Positions 1 to 7,763 of a stretch of DNA of 26,664 nucleotides are shown here, piece by piece. This DNA comes from a virus: positions 1 to 26,664 of the IMG/VR virus record IMGVR_UViG_3300020205_001010; one strand, written 5' to 3'. Below the pieces are notes generated by a model that had not been told where the DNA came from, did not search any database, and worked only from the letters and a program-made list of their open reading frames with translations. The translations under genes and the position numbers were made by a program. Every line of letters starts with the position of its first letter. Position 1 is the stretch's first letter.

Positions 1-1
1 T

Positions 2-562
2 ATGAACTTACGAGAAAAAGTAAACGCTCTTTTCGCAAAACACAATGTAAGCCTATCTGCTGAAGAAGTAGTTGAGGTGAAGCAAATGGTTGAAGCGATC
101 TTAGAGGACGGAACAAGCATCTACTCAGACAGCGACACTTGGGCTGCTGGTGTTCGTGTATTCGCTAAAGACGCAGAAGGCAACGAGGTTGTTGTTGCGG
201 ACGGAGAATACACAACAGCAGAAGGAGTTATTGTAGTTGTTGCTGACGGTCTTTTAGTTGAATTGAAGCCAATGGTTGAAGAACCAGAAGTTGAGATTGA
301 AGTAGAAGCCGAAGAACAAGCTAAAGAAGAAACATTCAACGCAGAGGTTGAAGGTCTTTTGTCTTTGGTTGCAAAATTAGAAAGTGAACTTGCTGACATC
401 AAAAAAGCAAACACCGAACTTTCTGCAAACGTAGAGAAGTTGAGCGCACAACCTGCGGCAACATCAATCAAAGAAGTTAAACAATCAAAAGTAAGCGCAC
501 CTGCTAAATCTTACAACAAGATGTCAGCAGAAGAACGCTTCTTATTTCACTTAAAAAAATAA
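2..562 (+). CDS. Scaffold-like or capsid assembly protein (possibly 5'-partial)
   Basis: The 186-residue acidic protein ends 16 bases before the major capsid gene, the usual place of a scaffold or prohead-protease/scaffold protein. Residues 1-88 look like a compact beta-rich domain (alternating valines, several DG turns). Residues 90-110 are almost all Glu/Val, residues 112-145 have heptad-like leucines that fit a coiled coil, and the tail ends in a basic FLFHLKK. An N-terminal domain followed by an acidic coiled coil suits a scaffold that is removed from the capsid. I see no protease catalytic motif. The ATG is at base 2, so a start upstream of the window cannot be excluded. The function is inferred from position and composition, not from a recognised domain. 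Confidence 0.6.
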   Translation: MNLREKVNALFAKHNVSLSAEEVVEVKQMVEAILEDGTSIYSDSDTWAAGVRVFAKDAEGNEVVVADGEYTTAEGVIVVVADGLLVELKPMVEEPEVEIEVEAEEQAKEETFNAEVEGLLSLVAKLESELADIKKANTELSANVEKLSAQPAATSIKEVKQSKVSAPAKSYNKMSAEERFLFHLKK

Positions 563-578
563 AAAAACACAATAAAAA

Positions 579-1481
579 ATGGCTACTACCACTTCATTAA
601 CTACTACCTACGCAGGTAGAGAAGCAGCAGGATACATCCGCGCTGCATTTTTAAGCAACGAATCACTTGCTGCTGTTACTTTCAAAGAGAATATCGAGTA
701 CAAGCAAGTTGTTCGCAAATTAGTTGATTCTATCACTTTTGCAAACGCAACTTGTGACTTCACTCCAACTGGAACTGTTACTCTTACTGAGCGTATCTTG
801 ACACTTGAAAAATTCCAAGTTCACCGTCAACTTTGCAAGAAAGATTTCTTGACTGATTGGGAAGCTAAGTCTGAGCAAGACGGATTCCTTCACGCTTCAT
901 TGACTGACGCTTTAATTGCTAACGTTTTAGCAGGAGTTGCTGCACGAAATGAAGTATTGATATGGCAGGGTGTTAACGCAACTGCAGGTCAGTATGACGG
1001 TTTCGAAACTTTGTTCTTAGCTGACGGTGACGTTCTTGACGTTGCTTCACCTGAAGCTATCACTTCAGGAAACGTAATCGAAGAAATGGGTAAACTTGTT
1101 TTGACACTTCCAACACGCGTACGTCGTGCAACTGAGAAGCCTGTTATCGCAGTTAGCTCAAATGTAGCTGAAGCATACAGAAGCGCAATTCTTGGTCTTG
1201 GTGGTGGATACTACCTTTATCAAGGAGAATCAGTTGTAATGAACTGGCAGGGACAATACGATGTTATCGAATGTCCTGGTATGTCTGATGACACAATGGC
1301 TTTCTATCAGAAGTCTAACCTATGGTTCGGTACTAACCTTCTTGACCAATGGAACAACGTAGCAGTTTTGGACATGTACCAATATGACCTTTCTGACAAC
1401 GTTCGTTTCGCAGCTTCTTTCTTCGCAGGTGTACAATACGGCTTCGGTAACGAAATCGCATTCTACCAATATACTGCCTAA
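579..1481 (+). CDS. Major capsid protein
   Basis: The 300-residue protein has the length and look of a compact HK97-fold capsid subunit as found in Bacteroidota phages. It has a Thr/Ser-rich N-terminus with AGREAAGYIRAAFLS, a central EKFQVHRQLCKKDFL segment, a long middle domain with a VIAVSSNVAEAYRSA helix, and a C-terminus rich in aromatic beta strands (VQYGFGNEIAFYQYTA). It follows the scaffold-like gene and is followed by a stem-loop with a T run, which fits a very highly expressed late gene. Codons are strongly biased (aac, gac, gtt), as expected for such a gene. The start is the only plausible ATG, behind the A-rich leader acacaataaaaa. The HK97 fold itself is inferred from family knowledge and context. 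Confidence 0.85.
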   Translation: MATTTSLTTTYAGREAAGYIRAAFLSNESLAAVTFKENIEYKQVVRKLVDSITFANATCDFTPTGTVTLTERILTLEKFQVHRQLCKKDFLTDWEAKSEQDGFLHASLTDALIANVLAGVAARNEVLIWQGVNATAGQYDGFETLFLADGDVLDVASPEAITSGNVIEEMGKLVLTLPTRVRRATEKPVIAVSSNVAEAYRSAILGLGGGYYLYQGESVVMNWQGQYDVIECPGMSDDTMAFYQKSNLWFGTNLLDQWNNVAVLDMYQYDLSDNVRFAASFFAGVQYGFGNEIAFYQYTA

Positions 1482-1510
1482 TCTCAACCATTCTAACCCT
1501 TGCATAAACG

Positions 1511-1540
1511 GAGGTAGCGGCTAAACACCGCTCCTCTTTT
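1511..1540 (+). terminator. Probable intrinsic terminator after the capsid gene
   Basis: GAGGTAGCGG (1511-1520) pairs with CCGCTCCTC (1528-1536) as a 9-bp GC-rich stem with one bulged T and the 7-base loop CTAAACA. TTTT follows at once and then GTG. It sits 30 bases after the capsid stop. It would attenuate transcription and give more capsid mRNA than downstream mRNA. Confidence 0.7.
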
Positions 1541-1563
1541 GTGCTAATAAAAAACATACAAAT

Positions 1564-2079
1564 ATGGCTTGTGAATTAAACATCGGATTTGGTCTTGACT
1601 GTAAAGACGGCATTGGTGGTATCAAAAAAATTGTTTTGACAGATTTTACAAATGTTGACGCGTTTACTTTAGATGCAGACGAAGTTGTTACGGCAATTAT
1701 TGCAAATGACGCTGATGCAATTTATACCTACGAATTACCTACGCAAACAGGATCGTTCGAAGAAACAATTAACTTCAATCGCGACGCAGGTACAATTTTT
1801 TACACGCAAACAGTTAATGTAATGTTAAACAAATTAAGCGCAGCAAAGCGTCTTGAATTGCAAAATGTTGCTACTGCTCGTGTTGTTGTATTTGTTAACG
1901 ATTCAAACGGCAACTGGTGGGCTGTTGGTTACGAATACGGAGCTGACCTTTCAACTGCAACAGCAGCAACAGGAACTGTTTTGGGCGACATGAACGGCTT
2001 TACACTTGCCTTCACGCACGAAACTCCTAAGAGAGCGTATAAGTTGATTAACTCACCTTCTGCAATCATTACAGACTAA
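1564..2079 (+). CDS. Probable major tail tube protein
   Basis: The 171-residue protein is rich in alternating beta-strand residues with few charges. It has a SFEETINFNRDAGTIFYTQT strand pair followed by VNVMLNKLSAAKRLELQNVA, a helix preceded and followed by strands. The end (GDMNGFTLAFTHETPKRAY) is the kind of closing strand seen in tail tube proteins. It has its own leader after the capsid terminator, which fits a protein made in many copies. I call it tail tube from this pattern and from resemblance to Bacteroidota phage tail proteins I recall, not from a demonstrated domain. A capsid decoration protein is the main alternative. It sits between capsid and portal genes, an unusual place for a tail tube gene. 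Confidence 0.55.
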   Translation: MACELNIGFGLDCKDGIGGIKKIVLTDFTNVDAFTLDADEVVTAIIANDADAIYTYELPTQTGSFEETINFNRDAGTIFYTQTVNVMLNKLSAAKRLELQNVATARVVVFVNDSNGNWWAVGYEYGADLSTATAATGTVLGDMNGFTLAFTHETPKRAYKLINSPSAIITD

Positions 2080-2092
2080 GAAAAACTTTTAC

Positions 2093-2121
2093 ACACATAG
2101 GGACAAAGCGTCCCTACGTGT
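2093..2121 (+). terminator. Strong hairpin between structural genes (attenuator or processing site)
   Basis: ACACATAGGGAC (2093-2104) pairs with GTCCCTACGTGT (2110-2121) around the loop AAAGC, with one A-C mismatch in 12 positions. The following bases TTGTAATTTC form only a weak U tract. It may be a leaky terminator or an mRNA-stabilising 3' end for the preceding tail-tube-like gene. Confidence 0.5.
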
Positions 2122-2152
2122 TGTAATTTCAGCAAACAAATAAAAGGATAGA

Positions 2153-2536
2153 ATGGTTTATCTGAATACAAATACTGCGAATCAAGATGCGTGGCTTTCA
2201 CTCGATGAAGGTCGCCAATACTTCAATGTTGCATTCACTTACTATCTTTTAATCTTGACCTACGAAATGACAGGCGAACAACTCGCTCAAGTCGTAGAAG
2301 TCATAAACGAAAACGAACGTGTCACAAAGATACGTTTGACAACAGTTGGTCTTGTTGACGCTGGTAAGTACAAGTACGATGTGTACGGACAAAACAGCGA
2401 CGACAATTTAGATCCAACAGACGCTTCCGTTGTAGGTTTGGTTGAGCGTGGCTCGATGATACTTCAAGACGGAACAATTTACTTTGATGTTTCAACACCG
2501 ACAATCCCTGTCGATGTAATATATACCGGTGCTTAA
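2153..2536 (+). CDS. Small structural protein of unknown function
   Basis: The 127-residue protein has several beta-strand stretches and lies between the tail-tube-like gene and the portal gene, so it is probably a virion or connector component. Residues 20-45 are hydrophobic and aromatic (NVAFTYYLLILTYEM) and look like buried strands rather than a membrane segment. The second half (KIRLTTVGLVDAGKYKYDVYG) has the strand-turn-strand look of an immunoglobulin-like or fibronectin-like fold, often seen in proteins that decorate capsids or tails. I do not recognise a named family. The start is ATG at 2153 after the SD-like aaaggataga. The stop is followed two bases later by the portal start, so the two are probably translationally coupled. 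Confidence 0.75.
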   Translation: MVYLNTNTANQDAWLSLDEGRQYFNVAFTYYLLILTYEMTGEQLAQVVEVINENERVTKIRLTTVGLVDAGKYKYDVYGQNSDDNLDPTDASVVGLVERGSMILQDGTIYFDVSTPTIPVDVIYTGA

Positions 2537-2538
2537 TT

Positions 2539-4224
2539 ATGGAAAACAACATTCAGGCAATAAACCTTTCGGCATACCAACCAATTGAAGCTGTTGAAAA
2601 AGAAAACCGCGCAGGTTGGATTGACTACGGGTTTAACAACTTATTTCCACAGCACCTCATAACGCTTTACTACAATAGCCCTATTCATAACGCATTGACG
2701 AACTCAATTGCTTACATGATTGAAGGACAAGGAACAGGAACAATTCTCGATAACGCTTTGCAAGGCATCGCATTCGACTTAAAACTTCAAGGTTCATTTT
2801 GTGCTGAAGTTATTTGGTCGTTAGACTTCACGCGCGTTGTACAAATAAACCACTTGCCTTTTGAGAATTGTCGCCTTGCTTACGACAAAGACGAAGACGA
2901 CATAACAGGAATTTGGTATTCTAAAGACTGGGCAAATACAAGAAGCAAGAAGGGAAAACCCGAATTTATTCCTGCGTTCAACCCGTCCATTGCACAAGAG
3001 CAGCCAAGACAAGTGATTTACGCACACGGCATGATGGCAGGTTCTTCGTATTATGCGAAGCCTGACTACTTCGGTGCGTTGAACTATGTTGAGTTGTCTT
3101 ATCAAATGGGACTTTATCATGTCAACAATATCTTGAACGGATTATTTCCTTCATTCATTATAAACTTCTTAAACGGAATACCGCAGAAAGAAGAAAGAGA
3201 AAGCATTCGTCGTGAGTGGGAAACAAGATTGAGTGGAGCAAGTAACGCGGGTAAGTTCTTAATGACTTTCAATGAAGATCCTACACGCGCTCCACAAATC
3301 GAATCATTTCCACTTAGTGACGCAGACAAACAATATCAATTCTTAAGTGAAGAAACCGCGAAACAAATCATGGTAGGACACCGCGTTGTGTCGCCATTGA
3401 TTCACGGGATCAGAGATGCAAACGGCTTTGGTTCAAACAAAGATGAAATGTTGGTTGGATTGGAGATATTCAACAACCAAGTTATTAAGCCATACCAAAG
3501 AATTATCGAGCGTGTTTTCACTCCAATTTTAGGAGAGATAAATATCGAAATGAACTCGCCATTCAACGAAGTAGTCGTTGTTCAACCAACGGTTCAAACT
3601 GCTGAGTTAAAAAAAAAAGTAGTTGCTGCTGAGAATGACTTTTCAGATGAGCAAGGTCGTCTTTGGATTAACGCACTAAAAGAAAAGGCTGAATTAGTCG
3701 ATTTAGACGAATGGGAATTGCTTAGTGAAGAAGAAGTAACAGAACCCGAAAACGAGGCTAACTTTCGTCAAGAATATATGAGTGCGCGTACCTACGCAAA
3801 CGCTGACGAGAGGTCGCCTTTTGGAGATACAGGACTTTATAAATTACGTTACGCTTATTCTCAAAACTTAAGCGAAAATAGTCGTGAGTTTTGTCAAGAA
3901 ATGGTAGGTATTTCACAAGCAGGTTTGTCTTTTAGATATGAAGATATTGAAAAGATGAGCAAAGACCCCGACATTAACCCCGACTTCGGTCCAGGCGGTT
4001 CAAACACTTACGATATTTTTGTTTGGAAAGGTGGCGCATTTTGTCACCACTTCTGGAAGCGTCAAATCTACATTAGAAAGAGAGATTCAAAAGGTCGTGT
4101 ACTTCCTAACGACGGATTAAATAACGACAAGCGAGTTGGTAACAATCCATTTGTACCACAAAAAGGAGCTGAAGGTGTTGCTCCAATTAACACACCCTCA
4201 CGAGGTTCACTTAAATACTCATAA
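2539..4224 (+). CDS. Portal protein with a C-terminal Cys/His (MuF-like) domain
   Basis: The 561-residue protein has a portal-like body over roughly residues 1-350. It includes an early WIDYGFNNLFPQHLI segment, SPIHNALTNSIAYMIEGQG near residue 50, and a late VVSPLIHGIRDANGFGSNKDEM followed by an amphipathic helix containing FNNQVIKPYQRIIERVFTP, which matches portal stem and wing helices. An acidic linker of about 50 residues follows. The C-terminal part (from about 430) contains SREFC (Cys452), a GGSN turn and KGGAFCHHFW (Cys502, His503, His504), which resembles the metal-binding end of MuF-type head morphogenesis proteins. Portal proteins form the dodecamer at the DNA-entry vertex. The large terminase is about 4 kb away on the other strand rather than adjacent. 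The portal call is fairly confident, the MuF-like label less so. Confidence 0.75.
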   Translation: MENNIQAINLSAYQPIEAVEKENRAGWIDYGFNNLFPQHLITLYYNSPIHNALTNSIAYMIEGQGTGTILDNALQGIAFDLKLQGSFCAEVIWSLDFTRVVQINHLPFENCRLAYDKDEDDITGIWYSKDWANTRSKKGKPEFIPAFNPSIAQEQPRQVIYAHGMMAGSSYYAKPDYFGALNYVELSYQMGLYHVNNILNGLFPSFIINFLNGIPQKEERESIRREWETRLSGASNAGKFLMTFNEDPTRAPQIESFPLSDADKQYQFLSEETAKQIMVGHRVVSPLIHGIRDANGFGSNKDEMLVGLEIFNNQVIKPYQRIIERVFTPILGEINIEMNSPFNEVVVVQPTVQTAELKKKVVAAENDFSDEQGRLWINALKEKAELVDLDEWELLSEEEVTEPENEANFRQEYMSARTYANADERSPFGDTGLYKLRYAYSQNLSENSREFCQEMVGISQAGLSFRYEDIEKMSKDPDINPDFGPGGSNTYDIFVWKGGAFCHHFWKRQIYIRKRDSKGRVLPNDGLNNDKRVGNNPFVPQKGAEGVAPINTPSRGSLKYS

Positions 4225-4227
4225 AAA

Positions 4228-4800
4228 ATGGCACTACAACCCGAAGTTCTACTCATTGACGAAAATTACATCAAAAAATATACTTGGATAAACGGTTCTG
4301 TTGATCCGTTGCTTCTTTACCCTGCTATCTATTTATCGCAAGACAAGTACGCGCAACTGTATTTAGGTACTGACCTTTACAACCGCATCAAAGAAGACGT
4401 TGTGAACGACGACATTACAGGCGCATACGCAACCCTTCTTGACAATTACTTGCGTAGAATGATAATGTGGTGGACGATGTACGAAGTCCTTCCGCATTTG
4501 TACGTTAAAACGGACAATGGAAGTTTAGTAATTCGCACAAGCGAAGACACAACACCCATTTCACAAACCGACTTACAAAACTACCGCGACCAAGCGCGTT
4601 CACAAGCTATGTTTTACACGCAACGAATGGTCGATTATTTGTGCTTCAACAGTTCTGACTTTCCAGAGTACACGACAAACGTAACGCAGCAAATATGGTC
4701 GCAAACAAATGTTTATCCGTCAAACGCTTTTGAGATTTCAACTGGACGCGATAGAAGTCCTTACGAATATAGAAGACAAGGTCTTGGGTGGCTTAGATAA
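4228..4800 (+). CDS. Head-tail connector-like protein
   Basis: The 190-residue protein starts three bases after the portal stop. It is mostly helical: residues 25-60 carry YPAIYLSQDKYAQLYLGTDLY, residues 75-100 an aromatic helix (RRMIMWWTMYEVLPHLYV), and the end is a disordered RSPYEYRRQGLGWLR tail. Position next to the portal and helix content fit an adaptor or head-completion protein that docks under the portal. I recall a Bacteroidota phage family of this type (DUF6712-like), but cannot verify membership without a profile search. A tail-completion role is the alternative. Confidence 0.65.
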   Translation: MALQPEVLLIDENYIKKYTWINGSVDPLLLYPAIYLSQDKYAQLYLGTDLYNRIKEDVVNDDITGAYATLLDNYLRRMIMWWTMYEVLPHLYVKTDNGSLVIRTSEDTTPISQTDLQNYRDQARSQAMFYTQRMVDYLCFNSSDFPEYTTNVTQQIWSQTNVYPSNAFEISTGRDRSPYEYRRQGLGWLR

Positions 4801-4815
4801 CGAACAAAACAAAAC

Positions 4816-4932
4816 ATGGCTAAAGCAGGGAGAAAAAAAGACATGGTTAAGCAGAAGGTGTACGAAGATAAATTTCGTCGCTACCTTTTAAACAAAGAAA
4901 AACAAATAAAGAAATTGGTCAATGCAAGTTAA
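4816..4932 (+). CDS. Small basic protein
   Basis: The 38-residue ORF encodes a peptide that begins MAKAGRKKDMVKQKVYEDKF and has about 14 Lys/Arg residues. It lies 15 bases after the connector gene and overlaps the lysozyme start by 11 bases, so it occupies a gap that would otherwise be empty in a dense operon. It is too short for automatic ORF callers. It may be a small structural or nucleic-acid-binding peptide; no function can be named. Confidence 0.6.
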   Translation: MAKAGRKKDMVKQKVYEDKFRRYLLNKEKQIKKLVNAS

Positions 4933-5365
4933 CGCTGAAGGTTATTCCCTTATAAAGAAGTTCGAAGGTTGCAAATTAAAAGCATACCGTTGTCCTGCAA
5001 ATGTTCTAACGATTGGCTACGGAAATACTTTTTATGAGAACGGAGATAAGGTCAAAGAAGGTGATGTAATCACTCAACAACGCGCTGAGGAATTGGCGAA
5101 GTTTATCATTGACCAGTTCGCTGTTTCAATCACTCCATTTATCAAACAACCACTAACTGAAAATCAATTCAGCGCGTGTGTTTCACTTGCGTACAACATC
5201 GGAACAGGCAACTTCAAAAAGTCTTCAGTATTCAAGAAACTAAATATCAATCCTAACGACTCAACAATAGCCGATTCATTTCGGTTGTGGAACAAGGGCG
5301 GTGGTGTTGTGTTGAAAGGACTTGTTCGTCGTCGTGAAGCTGAGATACAACTATACTTCAAATGA
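4922..5365 (+). CDS. Endolysin, GH24 lysozyme (N-acetylmuramidase)
   Basis: The 147-residue protein is a full-length phage lysozyme that cleaves the MurNAc-GlcNAc bond of peptidoglycan. The catalytic triad follows the family spacing E-x8-(C/D)-x5-T: Glu15 in KKFEGCK, Cys24 in YRCPAN and Thr30 in LTIGYGNT. Further conserved parts are QFSACVSLAYNIGTGNF (substrate groove) and LWNKGGGVVLKGLVRRREAE (C-terminal helix with the usual GL..RR.AE). There is no signal peptide, so release needs the holin-like proteins encoded next. The start overlaps the preceding small gene and the stop overlaps the next gene (ATGA). The Cys in place of Asp is normal for the P22/P21-type branch. Confidence 0.95.
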   Translation: MQVNAEGYSLIKKFEGCKLKAYRCPANVLTIGYGNTFYENGDKVKEGDVITQQRAEELAKFIIDQFAVSITPFIKQPLTENQFSACVSLAYNIGTGNFKKSSVFKKLNINPNDSTIADSFRLWNKGGGVVLKGLVRRREAEIQLYFK

Positions 5366-5610
5366 ACACCGAAACCGAAATAGCTTTGATACACGAACAA
5401 CTTCAAGGAATGGACAAGAAGATTGACCGAATTTACAACGTGTTAATCGGTGACGACCAGATGAAAATTGAAGGTCTTGTAAGCAAAGTTCAGAAGCACG
5501 ACAAGTATATTCAGAACCAACGCTTGCAGGTTGCTCGTTTGGGTGGTATTGCAACCGCAGCAGGTGTCGTTGGTGGCTTAATTGTTCAGCTCATTCTTAA
5601 AGTATTATGA
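5362..5610 (+). CDS. Holin-associated membrane protein (XhlA-like)
   Basis: The 82-residue protein has a charged N-terminal half predicted to form an amphipathic coiled coil (residues 5-35, with IHEQLQGMDKKIDRIYNVL) and one C-terminal transmembrane segment (about residues 60-80, rich in Gly, Val and Ile). This is the arrangement of XhlA/haemolysin-type proteins that accompany phage holins. It overlaps the lysozyme stop by 4 bases and the next gene by 4 bases, which ties it to the lysis cassette. A role as holin partner or holin is inferred; no sequence identity is claimed. Confidence 0.65.
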   Translation: MNTETEIALIHEQLQGMDKKIDRIYNVLIGDDQMKIEGLVSKVQKHDKYIQNQRLQVARLGGIATAAGVVGGLIVQLILKVL

Positions 5611-5864
5611 ATGATTGGTTGAAATCTTTGTTAACATCGTGTTCAAAAGTTAGTTCAAAGCGAGTTATTGCTATATTTGTCGTAATCAATTTAATCGTTT
5701 TCAGTTATGTTGCTACCTTCACACATTACGTTTGTCCCCTTGCGATGTTTGACACGCTCGCATTGTTGACCGGTGGTTTGTTCACAGGAACGGTAATTGA
5801 AAGATTCACTAAACAAAAGGACAATGGCAGGACAAGTGAAAACAGTAGCGAGGACATTAGCTGA
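5607..5864 (+). CDS. Holin-like two-segment membrane protein
   Basis: The 85-residue protein has a short cationic N-terminus, a first transmembrane segment at about residues 20-38 (VIAIFVVINLIVFSYVATF), a short loop, and a second segment at about 44-64 with small residues (LALLTGGLFTGTVI). A hydrophilic tail ends in several Ser and Glu. Size, topology and place right after the lysozyme fit a class II-type holin, which would form membrane lesions to free the endolysin. It is coupled to the previous gene (4-base overlap), and its 3' end overlaps the next gene by 41 bases. Confidence 0.65.
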   Translation: MNDWLKSLLTSCSKVSSKRVIAIFVVINLIVFSYVATFTHYVCPLAMFDTLALLTGGLFTGTVIERFTKQKDNGRTSENSSEDIS

Positions 5865-6828
5865 AGAAGTATGTTCTAAATTCAAAGAAACACCATCATT
5901 GACTTTAGCAAAGAAGCTATTTGCTGAATATCCAGAAGTATACAATTCAATTGACCATGCAAGAACGACTGTTCGAATGATTCGTGGTAAAATAGGATTA
6001 AGACAAAAAAAATCGTTAAATGATAAATCACTAATGGATAATAAGCCGCGACCACTCAACCCATTTGCACTTCCAAAGTCGTATGCAAAAAAGCGTAGAC
6101 ACGTTGAAGTTAAGGGAACAAAGTTCTTAATACTTTGCGATTTGCACTTTCCATACCAAGACAACGAAGCAATTGAGTGCGCTATCAACGAAGGATTAAA
6201 GCAAGGTTGTGATTCAATTATTTTGAACGGTGATGCGTTAGACTGTCACATGATTAGTGACTTCGTTAAAGATCCACGCAAACGCAAATTCAAAGACGAA
6301 CTATATTCTATCCGTCAATTCCTTGCGTCGTTAAGACATACCTTTCCAACGGCTAACATTTACTACAAAGAAGGAAACCACGAAGAAAGATATTGGCGCT
6401 ATATGAGAATTAAAGCACCTGAGTTATTTGACATTGATGCTTTCGACTTTCCTTCATTGACGCATTGTGATAAACATGATGTTAAATGGATTGACGGAAA
6501 GAGCAAATTGAATATCGGCAAGTTGTCTATCTTTCACGGACACGAATTTGGAAAGCAATTCCTTCCTTCTGTCAACGTAGCGCGTGGTTTGTTTATGAAG
6601 ACTAAGGTGTCCGCGCTTTGCGGACATCATCATCAAACAGCAGAACACAACGAGCGCGATGCTAACGGCAAGTTCATCACTTGTTGGGGTGTTGGTTGCT
6701 TATCTGAATTATCTCCTGATTACAACCCTTATTCGAAGTATAATCACGGCTTCGCAATCGTGGAGAAAGGAGTGAATGGAAGTTATAGCGTAAAGAATCA
6801 CCGCATACACGAAGGACAAATACTATGA
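5824..6828 (+). CDS. Calcineurin-like metallophosphoesterase
   Basis: The protein has all five motifs of the two-metal phosphoesterase fold. Numbered from the ATG at 5824, they are CDLHFPY (Asp106, His108), NGDALD (Asp137), GNHEERY (Asn185, His186), FHGHEFG (His240) and CGHHHQTAEH (268-270). These bind two metals and hydrolyse phosphodiesters or phosphomonoesters; the substrate is unknown. The first 65 residues are helical and basic and precede the enzyme domain, perhaps a DNA- or partner-binding head. An in-frame TTG at 5797 would add nine residues. I prefer the ATG at 5824 because it is preceded by the SD-like AAAAGGACA. It sits between the holin-like and spanin-like genes, an odd location. 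Length 334 residues. Confidence 0.88.
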   Translation: MAGQVKTVARTLAEEVCSKFKETPSLTLAKKLFAEYPEVYNSIDHARTTVRMIRGKIGLRQKKSLNDKSLMDNKPRPLNPFALPKSYAKKRRHVEVKGTKFLILCDLHFPYQDNEAIECAINEGLKQGCDSIILNGDALDCHMISDFVKDPRKRKFKDELYSIRQFLASLRHTFPTANIYYKEGNHEERYWRYMRIKAPELFDIDAFDFPSLTHCDKHDVKWIDGKSKLNIGKLSIFHGHEFGKQFLPSVNVARGLFMKTKVSALCGHHHQTAEHNERDANGKFITCWGVGCLSELSPDYNPYSKYNHGFAIVEKGVNGSYSVKNHRIHEGQIL

Positions 6829-7400
6829 ACAGAAATATATTCGCAGCAATCTTGTTGTTTATTGGAACATCGATTCTTTGGTTGGTGTTGTGTTGGAACA
6901 TTTGGGGAAAAGTTCATGCAAATAATGCAACAACTGAACTACAAAAACAAGATAGCGTTATCAATTACAACGCAGGTGAATACCAGATGCTACTCGAAGA
7001 AACAATTGAACTAAAAGAACAACTTGCTTACTATGAAAACGCTCAATCTTCAGCCAAAACCACCTATAAAAGAACTCGTAATACTATTATTATTCGAGAT
7101 ACTATTACTCTTGTGGATGTCATCCATTTGGTGAACTCTTGTGATAGCGTTATTGCTTCTGATTCGCTCGTGATTAACAACTTGAAGGAACAATTGAACA
7201 TCGAAGGGAAAAAAATAAACAACTTGCAAGAGGTCGTTGTTGCTTATGAACACAAAGAGGATGTGTTACAGGAAGAAATTAACAATCTTGCTACTGATAA
7301 AAAGAAATTGGAGAAACAAAAAAAGCGCAGAAACCACGCTTTAGTGTTTACTTCAAGTGTCGCTATTTTGTCGACGTTTGTTCTTTCAATTTTACTTTAG
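6825..7400 (+). CDS. Spanin-like protein with two membrane anchors
   Basis: The 191-residue protein has a hydrophobic N-terminal segment (about residues 5-24, ending in LVLCWNIWGK), a long hydrophilic region with heptad repeats (residues 40-70 and 115-165), and a second hydrophobic segment at the extreme C-terminus (HALVFTSSVAILSTFVLSILL region, about 171-191). It follows lysozyme and holin-like genes and overlaps the phosphoesterase stop by 4 bases. Spanins join inner and outer membranes in Gram-negative hosts. A classical Rz has only an N-terminal anchor, so the added C-terminal segment suggests a single-protein spanin or another periplasm-spanning protein. Cys23 could be a lipidation site, but Leu at -1 is not typical. 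Confidence 0.6.
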   Translation: MNRNIFAAILLFIGTSILWLVLCWNIWGKVHANNATTELQKQDSVINYNAGEYQMLLEETIELKEQLAYYENAQSSAKTTYKRTRNTIIIRDTITLVDVIHLVNSCDSVIASDSLVINNLKEQLNIEGKKINNLQEVVVAYEHKEDVLQEEINNLATDKKKLEKQKKRRNHALVFTSSVAILSTFVLSILL

Positions 7401-7548
7401 ATTCGTCAACGTAGAACTTCATTGAGAACTGGATTGCTTCGCTCAAAAAGATATTGCGACTATTCTCTCCACGTTTCTCGTCTATCTCGTTCCACAGGTC
7501 TTTGTGTAAGTAAACACATATTCCTTTCTTAGTTTTGCTTTCTGCCAT
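7363..7548 (-). CDS. Small ribbon-helix-helix (CopG/Arc-type) protein
   Basis: The 61-residue protein fits the ribbon-helix-helix pattern: a beta strand at KKGICVYLHKDL, then helix 1 (WNEIDEKRG), a turn (ENSRN) and helix 2 (FLSEAIQFSMKFYV). Such dimers bind operator DNA, usually as autorepressors. It is the last gene of the leftward block and its 3' end overlaps the convergent spanin-like gene by 38 bases. It shares the small three-gene transcript from the promoter near 7976-8006. Targets cannot be read from the sequence. Confidence 0.7.
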   Translation of the reverse strand: MAESKTKKGICVYLHKDLWNEIDEKRGENSRNIFLSEAIQFSMKFYVDESKVKLKEQTSTK

Positions 7549-7559
7549 TTTGTTTAATT

Positions 7560-7763
7560 TTAAGTTTCTTCAACAATTTCAATTGAAATAACAGGTGGAC
7601 ATTCGTTTGTAAAAACATAATAACCATCGCAACGTGAACACAATCGAAATTTTTCAGCGTGTTCTTTCAATATATTTTTCGCTTTTGTTTTCGATGTATG
7701 ACGTTCGTAATGCGTCATTACATCGTTTCTTTTGAAAATTAATTTATAAACAATATCACTCAT
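7560..7763 (-). CDS. Small protein with CxxC motif, unknown function
   Basis: The 67-residue protein has a basic helical N-terminal half (THYERHTSKTKAKNILKEHA) and a Cys-containing C-terminal half, CSRCDGYY followed by NEC, which could hold a zinc ion with one further ligand. It overlaps the upstream gene by 8 bases and lies 11 bases before the ribbon-helix-helix gene, so all three are one transcription unit. No family recognised. Confidence 0.65.
   Translation of the reverse strand: MSDIVYKLIFKRNDVMTHYERHTSKTKAKNILKEHAEKFRLCSRCDGYYVFTNECPPVISIEIVEET

Noticed and set aside
5797-5823. TTG start adding nine residues to the phosphoesterase
   Set aside because: The ATG at 5824 has an SD-like AAAAGGACA and gives a normal N-terminus; nothing supports the TTG.
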